Source of the DNA: Erysipelotrichaceae bacterium
GTDB lineage: Bacteria > Bacillota_I > Bacilli_A > RFN20 > CAG-826
Assembly (NCBI GenBank): GCA_015058945.1
Contig: SVBF01000014.1
Span: 62,001-126,000 of the forward strand
Reading direction: 5' to 3'
Length of the DNA: 64,000 nt
Shown here: piece by piece, positions 8,978 through 18,085 of the stretch
How positions within the stretch are numbered: position 1 is the stretch's first letter
Layout of the letters: every line of letters begins with the position of its first letter
Notes under the pieces: generated by a model
Told to the model about the DNA's origin: nothing
The model's input: only the letters and a program-made list of their open reading frames with translations
The model's database searches: none
Made by a program: the position numbers and the translations under genes

Positions 8978-9625
8978 ATGGCAGAAGAAACCAAGAAAAC
9001 GACCGCCAAGGCGGCCCCGAAGAAAGCCGCCGCCCCCAAGGCGGAGGCCAAGAAAGCGGAAAAGAAGTTCGTCTCCCCCGAGCCGACCAACCGCTTAGCC
9101 AAGAAGTACCGTTCCGAAGTCGTGCCCGAGCTCGTCAAGGAATTCGGCTACTCCACCATCATGATGGCTCCTCGCCTCGAGAAGATCGTCATCAACATGG
9201 GCGTCGGCGATGCCACCAGCAACTCCAAAGCCCTCGATGACGCGGTCAACGACCTCACCATCCTCTCCGGCCAGAAGCCCGTCATCACCAAGGCCAAGAA
9301 GTCCATCGCGTCCTTCAAGCTTCGCGAGGGCCAGGCCATCGGCTGCAAAGTTACCCTCCGCGGCGAGCGCATGTTCGAGTTCCTCGACAAACTCATCTCC
9401 ATCGCCCTCCCCCGCGTCCGTGACTTCCGCGGCATCTCCCGCAACGCCTTCGACGGCCATGGCAACTACACCTTGGGCGTCAAGGAACAATTGATCTTCC
9501 CCGAAATCGACTACGACAAGGTCAGCAAGATCCGCGGCATGGACATCGTCATCGTCACTACCGCCAAATCGGATAAGGAAGCCGCCGCTCTCTTAGAGAA
9601 GCTCGGCATGCCCTTCCGCAAATAA
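8978..9625 (+). CDS. rplE: 50S ribosomal protein L5 with K/A-rich N-terminal extension
   Basis: 215 residues; the L5 core ([20 protein letters not shown] onwards, ending [11 protein letters not shown]) begins near residue 40. The first about 35 residues are Lys/Ala/Pro/Glu-rich ([20 protein letters not shown]). L5 contacts 5S rRNA and the P-site tRNA. The MAEE start with AAAGGAG upstream supports translation of the extension. Confidence 0.95.
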   Translation: MAEETKKTTAKAAPKKAAAPKAEAKKAEKKFVSPEPTNRLAKKYRSEVVPELVKEFGYSTIMMAPRLEKIVINMGVGDATSNSKALDDAVNDLTILSGQKPVITKAKKSIASFKLREGQAIGCKVTLRGERMFEFLDKLISIALPRVRDFRGISRNAFDGHGNYTLGVKEQLIFPEIDYDKVSKIRGMDIVIVTTAKSDKEAAALLEKLGMPFRK

Positions 9626-9637
9626 GGAGTAAGCACA

Positions 9638-9823
9638 ATGGCAAAGAAAAGCTTAGTCGCGAAATCGCACCGCAAACAGAAATTCGCCGTGCGTGAATAC
9701 ACCCGTTGCTCCCGCTGTGGACGTCCTCATGGCGTCATCCGCAAATTCGGCTTGTGCCGCATTTGCCTCCGCGAGCTCGCCTACAAGGGCGAAATCCCCG
9801 GTCTCAAGAAGGCCTCTTGGTAA
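9638..9823 (+). CDS. rpsN: 30S ribosomal protein S14, zinc-binding type
   Basis: 61 residues of the short zinc-containing S14 form: [20 protein letters not shown] carries the two CxxC pairs, and the protein ends [16 protein letters not shown]. This is the spc-operon (type Z) paralogue common in Firmicutes; the zinc-free form is absent from this window. Confidence 0.97.
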   Translation: MAKKSLVAKSHRKQKFAVREYTRCSRCGRPHGVIRKFGLCRICLRELAYKGEIPGLKKASW

Positions 9824-9841
9824 AGAAAGGAGTAGAAGAAC

Positions 9842-10237
9842 ATGAACGCAGATCCCATCGCAGATATGCTCACTCGCATCCGCAACGCCAACGCGCTGCG
9901 CTACGAGGAAGTCTCCATGCCCTCCTCCTCCATCAAGGTCGGCATCGCTGAGATCCTTAAGAACGAAGGCTTCGTGAACGACTTCTCGGTCTCCGAGGAG
10001 AAGGGCAAGAAGACCCTCACCATCGCCTTGAAGTATTCCGCTTCCGGCGAGCGCGTCATCACCAACCTGAAGCGCGTTTCCAAACCCGGCCTCCGCGTTT
10101 ACGCCGAAGCCGACAAGATCCCTAGCGTCCTCAAGGGCCTAGGCATCGCCATCGTGAGCACCCCCAACGGATTGCTCACCGACAAACAAGCTCGCAAACA
10201 GCACGTCGGCGGCGAAATCCTCGCCTACGTCTGGTAA
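9842..10237 (+). CDS. rpsH: 30S ribosomal protein S8
   Basis: 131 residues: [20 protein letters not shown] at the N-terminus and the C-terminal [20 protein letters not shown] are S8 signatures. S8 binds 16S helix 21 and in E. coli represses the spc operon; no mimic was recognised here. Confidence 0.97.
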   Translation: MNADPIADMLTRIRNANALRYEEVSMPSSSIKVGIAEILKNEGFVNDFSVSEEKGKKTLTIALKYSASGERVITNLKRVSKPGLRVYAEADKIPSVLKGLGIAIVSTPNGLLTDKQARKQHVGGEILAYVW

Positions 10238-10258
10238 GCAAGAAAGGAAGAAAACATT

Positions 10259-10807
10259 ATGTCTCGCATCGGACTCAAACCCGTGGTTCTTCCTGAAGGT
10301 GTCACCTTAGACGTTAAGGAAGGCACCGTCGCCGTCAAAGGTCCCAAAGGCGAATTGAGCGTAGCTTATCCGAGCTGCGTAAGCGTCTCTGTGGATAACG
10401 GCGTCGCCCATGTGGCGCGTAAGGACGATAGCCCCGCCTCGGTCACCAACCACGGCACCGTGAGGGCCAACCTCGCCAATGCCGTCAAAGGCGTCCACGA
10501 AGGCTTCAAGAAGGAACTCGAAATCCAGGGCATCGGCTACCGTTGCTCCATGAGGGGAACCTCCATCGTCCTCAACGTCGGCTTCTCCCACGAAGTCGTC
10601 ATCACCCCCGTCGAAGGCGTGAAGATCTCCGCCAAAGACGACACCCACATCACCGTCGAAGGCATCGATAGGCAGAAAGTCGGACAGACCGCCGCCTTGA
10701 TCCACGACACCAAGCGCCCTGAGCCCTACGGCGGCAAGGGCATCCGCTATGTCGGCGAAACCGTCATCCTCAAAGAGGGTAAGCGCGCCGCCGGCGGCAA
10801 GAAGTAA
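10259..10807 (+). CDS. rplF: 50S ribosomal protein L6
   Basis: 182 residues, two repeated L6 domains: MSRIGLKPVVLPEGVTLDVK at the start and KRPEPYGGKGIRYVGE near the end. L6 lies near the factor-binding site. The GAAAGGAAG ribosome binding site precedes the ATG. Confidence 0.97.
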   Translation: MSRIGLKPVVLPEGVTLDVKEGTVAVKGPKGELSVAYPSCVSVSVDNGVAHVARKDDSPASVTNHGTVRANLANAVKGVHEGFKKELEIQGIGYRCSMRGTSIVLNVGFSHEVVITPVEGVKISAKDDTHITVEGIDRQKVGQTAALIHDTKRPEPYGGKGIRYVGETVILKEGKRAAGGKK

Positions 10808-10822
10808 TAGGAGGGGACAACA

Positions 10823-11179
10823 ATGATCGAAAAGACTCCCAAGAACGTCGTTCGTGCCCGCAAGCACCTCCGCGTTCGCGCCAAGATCTCCGGCACGGCC
10901 GAAAAGCCCCGCCTCTGCGTCTTCCGTTCCAACAAGCACATCGAAGCCCAGATCATCGATGACGTCAAAGGCGTCACCCTCGTCTCCGCTTCCTCCGCTC
11001 AGCTTAAGCTTTCCAACGGCTCCAACTGCGAAGCCGCGGCCAAAGTCGGCGCTGAGCTCGCCAAGCGCGCCTTAGCCAAAGGCATCGAATTCGTGGCCTT
11101 CGACCGCGGTGGTTACCTCTACCACGGCCGCGTCGCCGCGCTTGCCGACGCCGCTCGCGAAGGCGGCCTCAAGTTCTAA
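10823..11179 (+). CDS. rplR: 50S ribosomal protein L18
   Basis: 118 residues: [20 protein letters not shown] and the C-terminal [20 protein letters not shown] are typical. L18 brings 5S rRNA to the 50S subunit together with L5. TAGGAGG is upstream of the start. Confidence 0.97.
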   Translation: MIEKTPKNVVRARKHLRVRAKISGTAEKPRLCVFRSNKHIEAQIIDDVKGVTLVSASSAQLKLSNGSNCEAAAKVGAELAKRALAKGIEFVAFDRGGYLYHGRVAALADAAREGGLKF

Positions 11180-11190
11180 GGAGAAGGACC

Positions 11191-11889
11191 ATGGAAGAAG
11201 AAAACAAAGTCACCGCGCCCGTCGCGGAAGAAAAGACCGAATCCCGTGGCTATGAGCCCCATGGCTCCGCCGCCGCCCCCCGTCCGGGCGACCGTAAAGA
11301 CGGCTCCCACCGTGGACGCCCCTCCGAAAGGCGTGGCGGTCGTGGCGGATTCCGCCGCGAAGGCGATGACCTTCTTGAGAGGGTCGTCACCATCAACCGC
11401 GTCTCCAAGACCGTCCAAGGCGGCAAGCACGTCCGCTTCTCCGCCCTCGCCGTCGTCGGCGACGGCAAAGGCTCCTATGGTTTCGCCCTCGCCAAATCCG
11501 GTGAGGTCCCCGACGCCATCAAGAAAGCCCTCGAGAAAGCCCGCAAGAGCATGACCAAGATCGAGATCGTCAAAGGCGACACCATCGCCCATGACGTCAC
11601 CGGCACCTTCGGTTCGACCAAAGTCGTCCTCAAGCCCGCGAACCCTGGCACCGGCGTCGTCGCCGGCGGTCCGGTCCGCGCCATCCTCGAGCTCGCCGGC
11701 ATCAAAAACGTCGTTTCCAAAGTCTATGGTTCCCGCGCGCCGATCAACGTCATCCACGCCACCGACGCCGGCCTCCGCTGCCTGAAGTCCTATGACAAAG
11801 TCATGGTCCTCCGCGGCAAGAAGACCGAGGAAGAAATCCGCGCCCGCAAAGCGGCCAAGGCCCCCGTGGCCCCGAAAGGAGATAAGTAA
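11191..11889 (+). CDS. rpsE: 30S ribosomal protein S5 with long N-terminal extension
   Basis: 232 residues against about 165 usual. The S5 core begins about residue 62 (LLERVVTINRVSKTVQGGKH) and includes DGKGSYGFALAKSGEVPDAI and the ribosomal ambiguity region. The N-terminal 60 residues are Glu/Pro/Arg/Gly-rich (RGRPSERRGGRGGFRREGDD), looking like a disordered RNA-binding tail. A short basic C-terminal tail is also present. The next gene is rplO; rpmD (L30) is missing. Confidence 0.95.
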   Translation: MEEENKVTAPVAEEKTESRGYEPHGSAAAPRPGDRKDGSHRGRPSERRGGRGGFRREGDDLLERVVTINRVSKTVQGGKHVRFSALAVVGDGKGSYGFALAKSGEVPDAIKKALEKARKSMTKIEIVKGDTIAHDVTGTFGSTKVVLKPANPGTGVVAGGPVRAILELAGIKNVVSKVYGSRAPINVIHATDAGLRCLKSYDKVMVLRGKKTEEEIRARKAAKAPVAPKGDK

Positions 11890-11891
11890 TC

Positions 11892-12341
11892 ATGTCTTCT
11901 CTTTCCACGCTCAAAAACGCCCCCGGCGCCCGCATCGACTCCTTCCGCAAGGGTAGGGGCCGCGGCTCCGGCAACGGCAAGACCGCCGGTAAGGGTATGA
12001 AAGGTCAGGGTGCCCACGCCCACACCAAAGCCAATGGCTTCGAAGGTGGACAGACCCCGATCGCGCGCCGTCTCCCGAAGTTCGGCGTCCGCAAAACCCA
12101 TACGGGCAAAAAACTCGTTTACGCCATCGTTAACCTCGACCGCCTCAACCGTTTCAAGGATGGCACCACCGTCAACGCCGCGCTCCTCATCGAGAATCGC
12201 GTCATCAAATCCGAATGCGACGGTGTTAAAATCCTTGGGAAAGGCACCTTAGAGAGGAAGCTCATCGTCGAAGCCAAAGCGTTCTCCGCTTCGGCCAAGG
12301 CGGCGATCGAAGCCCTCGGCGGTGAAGCGAAGGTACTCTAA
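11892..12341 (+). CDS. rplO: 50S ribosomal protein L15
   Basis: 149 residues. The Gly-rich N-terminus (RGSGNGKTAGKGMKGQGAHA) and FEGGQTPIARRLPKFG are L15 hallmarks. It follows rpsE by two bases, where L30 is normally encoded between them. The last base of its stop is also the first base of the secY ATG. Confidence 0.97.
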   Translation: MSSLSTLKNAPGARIDSFRKGRGRGSGNGKTAGKGMKGQGAHAHTKANGFEGGQTPIARRLPKFGVRKTHTGKKLVYAIVNLDRLNRFKDGTTVNAALLIENRVIKSECDGVKILGKGTLERKLIVEAKAFSASAKAAIEALGGEAKVL

Positions 12342-13708
12342 TGCGTAAATTCGTCTCAATCTTCAAAAACAAAGAAATCGTCGGTCGTATTTTCTTCACG
12401 ATCATGATTCTCTTCGTGGTCAGGATTGGGGCGGCCATCACGGTACCGCTGGTTCAACCCAAAAGCGGCCTCGCCGACGCCATGAACTCGGGCAATGCCC
12501 TTGCCCTCATGGACCTACTCGGAGGCGGAGCGTTATCCAACTTCTCCGTCTTCGCCCTCGGCGTCTCGCCTTACATCACGGCGCAGATCATCGTCGAGTT
12601 GCTCTCCAAAGACGTCTTGCCCGCGCTGACCGAGCTATCCAAGCAAGGTCAATACGGCCGTAAGAAGATCGAGATGGCGACTCGCTACCTGTGCCTGTTG
12701 CTCGGCGCCGTGCAGGGTTACGGCATCATCAAGACGATGGAGAATTCCGACTATATCGGATTCATCGACTCCTCCATGCAGGGGAGCTTCTGGTCCTACG
12801 CCTACATCGTCACGGTATTGCTGGCTGGAACGATGCTCTCGCTCTGGCTCGGCGACCAAATCACGGAAAAAGGCTTAGGCAACGGCATCTCCGTCATCAT
12901 CTTCGCCGGATGCGTCCGTTCCCTCCCCATCCAAATCAGCACCGCTTGGCAGAAGTGGGTCATGGTCAACGTCGGCCATGGTGATCAAGCCGTCATCAAA
13001 GGCTCGTTCCAGTTCGCCCTCTACATCCTCGCGTTGCTGCTCATCGTCTCCGGCGTCGTCTTCTTTGAACTCGCCAGACGAAAAATCCCCGTCCAGCATG
13101 CGGGCAAAGGCGGTCAGTCCGCCTCGATGGCCAAGGCTTCGTTCTTACCCATCAAGGTCAACTCCGCCGGCGTCATCCCCGTCATCTTCGCCTCGTCCAT
13201 TCTCATGGCGCCTTCGGTCATCGCGAGCTTCATCTCCGCGGAGGCCGGCCAGGCCCAGTGGCTCAAGGTCTTCTCCTACTCGGAGATGTACCCGATGCCG
13301 GAGATCAACGGACACGCGTGGGGCATGCCATGGGGCCTACTCATCTACATCACGTTGGTGATTCTGTTCACCTTCTTCTACTCCGAGATGCAAATGGATC
13401 CGGAGAACATGGCGGACAACTTCCAAAAGAACGGCTCCTACATCCCGGGCATCCGTCCGGGCAAAGAGACGGAACGCTATGTGAGGAAGGTCCTCAACCG
13501 CGTCACCTTCATCGGCGCGATCGCCCTCGCCACCATCGCCACCATCCCCGTCGCCTTGACCCTTTCCGGCGTCTTCGGCGCGGATAGCAGCTTGGCCATC
13601 GGCGGCACCGGCATGATCATCGTCGTCGGCGTGTGCATCGAGCTCAATTCTCAGATCGACGGCCTCTTGGCCGGCAAATCCTTTGAAGAAGTGCAAGGAG
13701 GTATGTAA
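12341..13708 (+). CDS. secY: preprotein translocase subunit SecY
   Basis: 455 residues, ten predicted membrane helices. Recognisable segments are GIGAAITVPL-like helix 1 (RIGAAITVPLVQP), the plug-region NFSVFALGVSPYITAQIIVE, and the cytoplasmic loop FFYSEMQMDPENMADNFQKN followed by PGIRPG. Forms the translocation channel with SecE (35559-35756 in this window). Start overlaps the rplO stop and its stop overlaps the adk ATG, so the three are coupled. Confidence 0.98.
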   Translation: MRKFVSIFKNKEIVGRIFFTIMILFVVRIGAAITVPLVQPKSGLADAMNSGNALALMDLLGGGALSNFSVFALGVSPYITAQIIVELLSKDVLPALTELSKQGQYGRKKIEMATRYLCLLLGAVQGYGIIKTMENSDYIGFIDSSMQGSFWSYAYIVTVLLAGTMLSLWLGDQITEKGLGNGISVIIFAGCVRSLPIQISTAWQKWVMVNVGHGDQAVIKGSFQFALYILALLLIVSGVVFFELARRKIPVQHAGKGGQSASMAKASFLPIKVNSAGVIPVIFASSILMAPSVIASFISAEAGQAQWLKVFSYSEMYPMPEINGHAWGMPWGLLIYITLVILFTFFYSEMQMDPENMADNFQKNGSYIPGIRPGKETERYVRKVLNRVTFIGAIALATIATIPVALTLSGVFGADSSLAIGGTGMIIVVGVCIELNSQIDGLLAGKSFEEVQGGM

Positions 13709-14361
13709 TGCTCAACATCATTCTCATGGGTCCCCCGGGCGCCGGAAAAGGCACCCAAGCCACCCGTATCGTGGATGCGTTCCACCTCCCGCACATCTCC
13801 ACGGGCGATATCTTCCGCGAGAACATCTCCAAGGGCACTCCGCTCGGTTTGAAGGCGAAGGCCATCATCGAAAGGGGCGACCTCGTCCCCGATGACCTCA
13901 CCATCGACCTCGTGAAGTCCCGCCTCAGCCAGGACGACTGCAAGGAAGGCTATCTCCTCGATGGCTTCCCCCGCACCATCGCCCAGGCCGAAGCCCTTCG
14001 CAAGATGGGCCCGGAGATCGGTCGCGCGGTGAGCCTCGTCATCGACATCACCGTCCCTGACGAAGTCCTCATGGAGCGCATCGCCGGTAGACGCGTCTGC
14101 CCCAAGTGCGGCGCTTCCTATAACGTCAACTCCATGAAACCCGCGAAGGAGGGCATCTGCGACCGTTGCGGCGCGGAGCTCATCCAACGCAAAGACGACA
14201 ATCCAGAGTCGTTCAAAATCCGTCTGGACAACTATTACGCTCAAACCGCTCCGTTAGTGGACTTCTACAAAGCGGAGGGGATCTACCACCATTTCGATGG
14301 CATGGTGGGCTTAGAAAAGGTCACCGCCCAAGTCGCGGACCTATTGAAGGCCAACCGATGA
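13708..14361 (+). CDS. adk: adenylate kinase, zinc type
   Basis: 217 residues. P-loop GPPGAGKGTQA at the N-terminus, AMP-binding STGDIFRENI, and a LID domain with four cysteines (CPKCGASYNV and CDRCGAEL) that bind structural zinc, as in Gram-positive enzymes. Interconverts ATP+AMP and 2 ADP. Placed between secY and map as in Bacillus; both junctions overlap by one to four bases. Confidence 0.98.
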   Translation: MLNIILMGPPGAGKGTQATRIVDAFHLPHISTGDIFRENISKGTPLGLKAKAIIERGDLVPDDLTIDLVKSRLSQDDCKEGYLLDGFPRTIAQAEALRKMGPEIGRAVSLVIDITVPDEVLMERIAGRRVCPKCGASYNVNSMKPAKEGICDRCGAELIQRKDDNPESFKIRLDNYYAQTAPLVDFYKAEGIYHHFDGMVGLEKVTAQVADLLKANR

Positions 14362-15107
14362 TCATCGTGAAGTCGCCGCGGGAAATCGGTCTCATCCGTG
14401 AGGCCGCCCGCGTCGTCGCGGTGGCGCTTGAGGAGATCCGCGAATACATCGTTCCCGGCGTCTCCACCCAAGCCCTTAACGACAAAATCGACGAAATCGT
14501 CCGTCGCGAGGGGGCGTTCCCCGGCGAGCTCGGATACTATGGCTACCCCGCCTCGGTATGCGCCTCGGTCAACGAATGCATCCTCCACGGCATCCCGTCG
14601 AAGAAGAAAATCCTCCATGACGGTGACATCATCACCCTCGACCTCGTGGCCAAGAAAGACGGCTATTGCGGCGACGCCGCGAGAACCTACTGCGTCGGCA
14701 TTTGCGGGGAGAGGCAAAAAAGAATGATAGCCATCGCCGAGGAATGCTTCTATAATGCTATGTCCCTGGTGAAACCAGGGGTACGCGTAGGGGATATCTC
14801 CCACGCCATCGAGGAGACCGCGAAGAAACACGGTTGCTCCGTCCCGCGGGAATACACGGGACACGGCATCGGACGCGATATGCACGAAGATCCTTCCATC
14901 CCATGCTACGGTAAGCCAGGCACTGGCCCCGAGCTACGGGAGGGGATGACCATCTGCGTCGAGCCGATGATCCTAGAGGGCAAACCGAACGTCCGCGTGC
15001 TCGGCGACGGCTGGACGGTGCTCGCCAAAGACGGCAAGCTGACCAGCCATTACGAGAACACGTTGGTGGTCACCGCAGACGGCTGCGAGATCCTCTCAAA
15101 GCTCTAA
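14358..15107 (+). CDS. map: type I methionine aminopeptidase
   Basis: 249 residues starting at the ATG inside the adk stop (ATGA). An open frame extends upstream inside adk but lacks homology. Metal ligands are visible: the two Asp in [20 protein letters not shown], the His in [13 protein letters not shown], Glu in CVEPM and Glu in HYENTLVV. Removes initiator methionine from nascent proteins. Confidence 0.97.
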   Translation: MIIVKSPREIGLIREAARVVAVALEEIREYIVPGVSTQALNDKIDEIVRREGAFPGELGYYGYPASVCASVNECILHGIPSKKKILHDGDIITLDLVAKKDGYCGDAARTYCVGICGERQKRMIAIAEECFYNAMSLVKPGVRVGDISHAIEETAKKHGCSVPREYTGHGIGRDMHEDPSIPCYGKPGTGPELREGMTICVEPMILEGKPNVRVLGDGWTVLAKDGKLTSHYENTLVVTADGCEILSKL

Positions 15108-15127
15108 GGAGCGGAAAGGAGAGACTT

Positions 15128-15352
15128 TTGAGCAAAGAAGACTGCATCGAAGTCGAGGCGACGGTGTTGGAATGTCTACCCAACGCCAACTTCAAGGTGA
15201 AGCTCGCCAACAATGGGGCCGTGGTCCAAGCCTGCGTTTCGGGAAAAATCCGCATGAACTACATCCGGATTCTCCCCGGTGATCGGGTCACCGTCCAATT
15301 CTCACCTTACGATTTAACACGTGGGCGAATCACGTTCCGTTACCGCAACTGA
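15128..15352 (+). CDS. infA: translation initiation factor IF-1
   Basis: 74 residues, OB fold: [20 protein letters not shown], then [20 protein letters not shown] and GRITFRYRN. The start codon is TTG, preceded by GGAAAGGAGAG at a good distance, and it gives exactly the expected N-terminus (MSKED). A weak start codon on an essential initiation factor may tune its level. Binds the 30S A site during initiation. Confidence 0.96.
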   Translation: MSKEDCIEVEATVLECLPNANFKVKLANNGAVVQACVSGKIRMNYIRILPGDRVTVQFSPYDLTRGRITFRYRN

Positions 15353-15387
15353 TACGGAACGACGTACTCAATAAGGAGCAAAGAAAA

Positions 15388-15501
15388 ATGAAAGTCAGAC
15401 CGTCTGTCAAGCCGATCTGTGACAAGTGCAGGGTCATCCGCCGTCACGGTAAGCTCATGGTTATCTGCTCCAACCCCAAGCACAAACAGCGTCAGGGTTG
15501 A
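15388..15501 (+). CDS. rpmJ: 50S ribosomal protein L36
   Basis: 37 residues, found by reading the infA-rpsM gap: [20 protein letters not shown] then [17 protein letters not shown]. Three Cys and one His form the zinc site of the C+ type. AAGGAGC precedes the ATG. Order infA-rpmJ-rpsM-rpsK is the normal Firmicutes one. Confidence 0.97.
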   Translation: MKVRPSVKPICDKCRVIRRHGKLMVICSNPKHKQRQG

Positions 15502-15522
15502 GCGAGAAAGGATTGCTAAATA

Positions 15523-15897
15523 ATGGCACGTATTGTCGGGGTCGATATCCCCAATGAAAAGCGCATCGTCGTCTCCCTCACTTACATCTATGGGATCGGC
15601 GACACCACGGCGAAGAAAATCTGCGCCGCCGTCAACGTCAGCGAAGACATTCGCACCAAAGACCTCACCGATGAGCAACTCACCGCTCTTCGCGCCGAAG
15701 TCTCCAAATATCACACCGAAGGCGATCTCCGCCGCGAGGTTGCCCTCAACATCAAGCGCCTCACCGAAATCGGCTGCTACCGTGGCATCCGCCACAAAAA
15801 GGGCCTTCCCGTCCGTGGCCAGCGTACCCGCACCAATGCCCGTACCCGCAAAGGTAAGAGGAAGACCATCGCCAACAAGAAAGAGGCCGGCAAGTAA
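15523..15897 (+). CDS. rpsM: 30S ribosomal protein S13
   Basis: 124 residues: [20 protein letters not shown] at the start, [20 protein letters not shown] and a basic C-terminal tail that reaches the P-site tRNA. Normal length. Confidence 0.97.
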   Translation: MARIVGVDIPNEKRIVVSLTYIYGIGDTTAKKICAAVNVSEDIRTKDLTDEQLTALRAEVSKYHTEGDLRREVALNIKRLTEIGCYRGIRHKKGLPVRGQRTRTNARTRKGKRKTIANKKEAGK

Positions 15898-15914
15898 TAC
15901 GGAGGTAACGAATC

Positions 15915-16313
15915 ATGGCTAACACGAAGAAATCCACGACCGCCCGTAAGAAGAAAATCAAACGGTCTTATACCAAAGGCGTCGCCCATATCCACGCCAC
16001 CTTCAACAACACCATCGTAACCATCACCGACGTCCAAGGCAACGTCATCGCCTGGAGCTCCGCCGGTGCCCTCGGTTACAAGGGTGCGAAGAAGTCCACC
16101 CCCTTCGCCGCGCAGCTCGCCGCCGAAGCCGCGGCCAAAACCGCCTTCGACCAGGGTCTCCGTACCGTCGACGTCGAGGTCAAGGGACCTGGCGCCGGCC
16201 GCGAATCCGCCGTCCGCGCGCTCACCGTCGCCGGATTGCAGGTGACCTCCATCGAGGACACCACCCCGATTCCGCATAACGGCTGCCGTCCGCCGAAGCG
16301 CCCCCGTGGTTAG
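15915..16313 (+). CDS. rpsK: 30S ribosomal protein S11
   Basis: 132 residues: [20 protein letters not shown] and the C-terminal [20 protein letters not shown] are conserved. Forms the 30S platform next to S7/S18. The N-terminus carries a Lys/Thr-rich stretch of about 15 residues. The 58-bp gap to rpoA holds only the rpoA ribosome binding site. Confidence 0.97.
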   Translation: MANTKKSTTARKKKIKRSYTKGVAHIHATFNNTIVTITDVQGNVIAWSSAGALGYKGAKKSTPFAAQLAAEAAAKTAFDQGLRTVDVEVKGPGAGRESAVRALTVAGLQVTSIEDTTPIPHNGCRPPKRPRG

Positions 16314-16371
16314 TTTCTAATCACCATCCCATCGCTACAGTTAAAAGCTAACCATCCAGGAGGAAAATCAA

Positions 16372-17376
16372 ATGGCTAATAAACCCGAAAACAAAGTCGA
16401 AGAGATCAAACTCCCCAACCCGTTCGAACCCGTGAAGATCGGCATCGTCGTCAACGACGAGACCGAACATTACGCCAAGATCGTCGCTAGCCCGCTCGAG
16501 CGTGGCTTCGGCATCACCCTTGGCAACGCCCTTCGCCGCGTCTTGCTTAGCGCCCTCCCCGGCGCGAGCGTCGTCGCCGTCCAAATCGAAGGCGCCCGTC
16601 ACGAATTCACCGCCCTTAAGGGAGTCGAGGAAGACGTCACCGCGATCATCCTCAACCTCAAGGAGCTCGTCCTCAAAATCGACGACAACTCCTCCGATCT
16701 CAAGCGCATCGAAGTCGACGTCAAAGGTCCTTGCACCCTCAAGGCCGGCGACCTCGAGCTCCCCGCGCTCGTCTCTTGCTGCAACCCCGATCTCGAGATC
16801 GCCCACCTCAACGCAGAGGGCCATCTCCAGATGACCATCTTCGCCGCCAACGGCAGGGGATACGTCACCGCCGAGACCAACAAGTTGGAGCGTCGCATCG
16901 ACACCGTCGGCGTCATCACCACCGACTCCAATTACTCGCCCGTCGTCAAAGTCGCCTATAGCGTCGAGCCGACCCGCGTCCTTCACGATTCGAAGTTCGA
17001 TGAACTCACCCTCGAGGTGACCACCAATGGCTCCGTGAAGCCCCATGAGGCCGTCGCGCTTGCCGCACAGCTCCTCATCAGCCACTTCCAGCAGTTCATC
17101 GCGCTCGAAGAGAAAGTCCAAAGCATCCGCCTCGTCAAAGAGGAGGTCCGCGCCGAGGACAACAAGTTCCAGAACATGTTCATCGAGGAACTCGACCTCA
17201 GCGTCCGTTCCAACAACTGCCTCAAGAGGGCGGGTATCACCACCGTGTTGGAACTCACCCAAAAGACCGAGGAGGAAATGATGAAAGTCCGCAACCTCGG
17301 CAAGAAATCGCTCAAGGAAGTCAAAGAGAAACTCGCGGCCCATGGCCTACACTTCCGCGATTACGTAGGAGAATAA
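16372..17376 (+). CDS. rpoA: RNA polymerase alpha subunit
   Basis: 334 residues. N-terminal dimerisation domain with ERGFGITLGNALRRVLLSAL, linker, and C-terminal domain (LDLSVRSNNCLKRAGITTVL then RNLGKKSLKEVKEKL) that binds UP elements and activators. AGGAGG precedes the ATG. Located between rpsK and rplQ as in Bacillus. Confidence 0.98.
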   Translation: MANKPENKVEEIKLPNPFEPVKIGIVVNDETEHYAKIVASPLERGFGITLGNALRRVLLSALPGASVVAVQIEGARHEFTALKGVEEDVTAIILNLKELVLKIDDNSSDLKRIEVDVKGPCTLKAGDLELPALVSCCNPDLEIAHLNAEGHLQMTIFAANGRGYVTAETNKLERRIDTVGVITTDSNYSPVVKVAYSVEPTRVLHDSKFDELTLEVTTNGSVKPHEAVALAAQLLISHFQQFIALEEKVQSIRLVKEEVRAEDNKFQNMFIEELDLSVRSNNCLKRAGITTVLELTQKTEEEMMKVRNLGKKSLKEVKEKLAAHGLHFRDYVGE

Positions 17377-17379
17377 ACC

Positions 17380-17763
17380 ATGGCAGCACAAGGTAGAAAG
17401 AACGTCCACGGCAAAGCCGGCGTCCGCTTCAAGACCGGATACACCGCTTCCAAGAACAAAGCGATGCTCCGCAACGTCGTCACCGACCTCATCGTCCACG
17501 AAGAGGTCAAAGTCACGAGCGGCGTCACCAAAGAGCTCAAGCAGCTCGCCGACCACCTCGTCACCCTCGCCAAGAGGAACGACCTCCATGCCCGCAGGTT
17601 AGCGGCCCAGACCGTCCGCTCCGAAGAAGCCCTCAAGAAGCTCTTCGCCGAGATCGGTCCCCGCATGGCCTCCCGCAATGGCGGCTACACCCGTAGCTTC
17701 AAGCTCGGCGAAAGGCGTGGCGACTCGGCCGAGGTCACCCTCGTCCGTTGGTCCGACCGCTAA
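17380..17763 (+). CDS. rplQ: 50S ribosomal protein L17
   Basis: 127 residues: FKTGYTASKNKAMLRNVVTD, then RRLAAQTVRSEEALKKLF and a C-terminal Arg/Gly-rich end. Last gene of the long r-protein transcription unit; a strong terminator follows 16 bases downstream. Confidence 0.97.
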   Translation: MAAQGRKNVHGKAGVRFKTGYTASKNKAMLRNVVTDLIVHEEVKVTSGVTKELKQLADHLVTLAKRNDLHARRLAAQTVRSEEALKKLFAEIGPRMASRNGGYTRSFKLGERRGDSAEVTLVRWSDR

Positions 17764-17778
17764 TCGACAAGCGACGAA

Positions 17779-17805
17779 AGTGCTCCTTCATTGGGGCGCT
17801 TTTTT
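17779..17805 (+). terminator. terminator of the S10-spc-alpha transcription unit
   Basis: Stem AGTGCTCC / GGGGCGCT (8 pairs with two G-U), loop TTCATT, then six T. Directly downstream of rplQ. Confidence 0.9.
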
Positions 17806-17820
17806 GCTGAATGCGTGCGC

Positions 17821-17907
17821 TTAATCGGAGAGAATGCTAAGCGTTCCGTCAATATTGCTGACTTCTAACGGCAGCAGCGTCTTCGGTATGGCGTAGAAGA
17901 GAAAAAA
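17821..17907 (-). pseudogene. 3' fragment of a lipoprotein gene (paralogue of 18767-19426)
   Basis: On the minus strand this stretch encodes about 28 C-terminal residues, FFLFYAIPKTLLPLEVSNID then GTLSILSD and a stop. The same end occurs in the intact-looking frame at 18767-18850, and about 60 bases (17847-17908 versus 18791-18851) are identical except one. No upstream coding continues beyond 17908, so it is a truncated duplicate. The remaining 17908-18085 stretch is listed separately. Confidence 0.75.
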
Positions 17908-18085
17908 CGCGACCAAATCACTATACGCATCATTTCTTGATTGGCGTGCTAATATTTTTTATGACGATGGCGCTGTTATCGGCATACATACTCCTTTCGC
18001 CTCAAACGGCACATATTTCATTGCAGTATCTTTTGACGCATATGAATTTGCGTTTGCCGGGCAGCTTATCGCGGAGGAACCTTTT
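17908..18085 (+). pseudogene. remnant of a lipoprotein C-terminus, plus strand
   Basis: An open stretch in the same frame as, and running directly into, the lipoprotein at 18086. It has coding-like composition: DWRANIFYDDGAVIGIHTPF then ASNGTYFIAVSFDAYEF. This resembles the C-terminal YADATGMHGG...EYFLFYAIP region of the protein at 18767-19426, so it looks like the tail of another family member whose 5' part is gone. No start codon or signal peptide precedes it. Confidence 0.45.
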
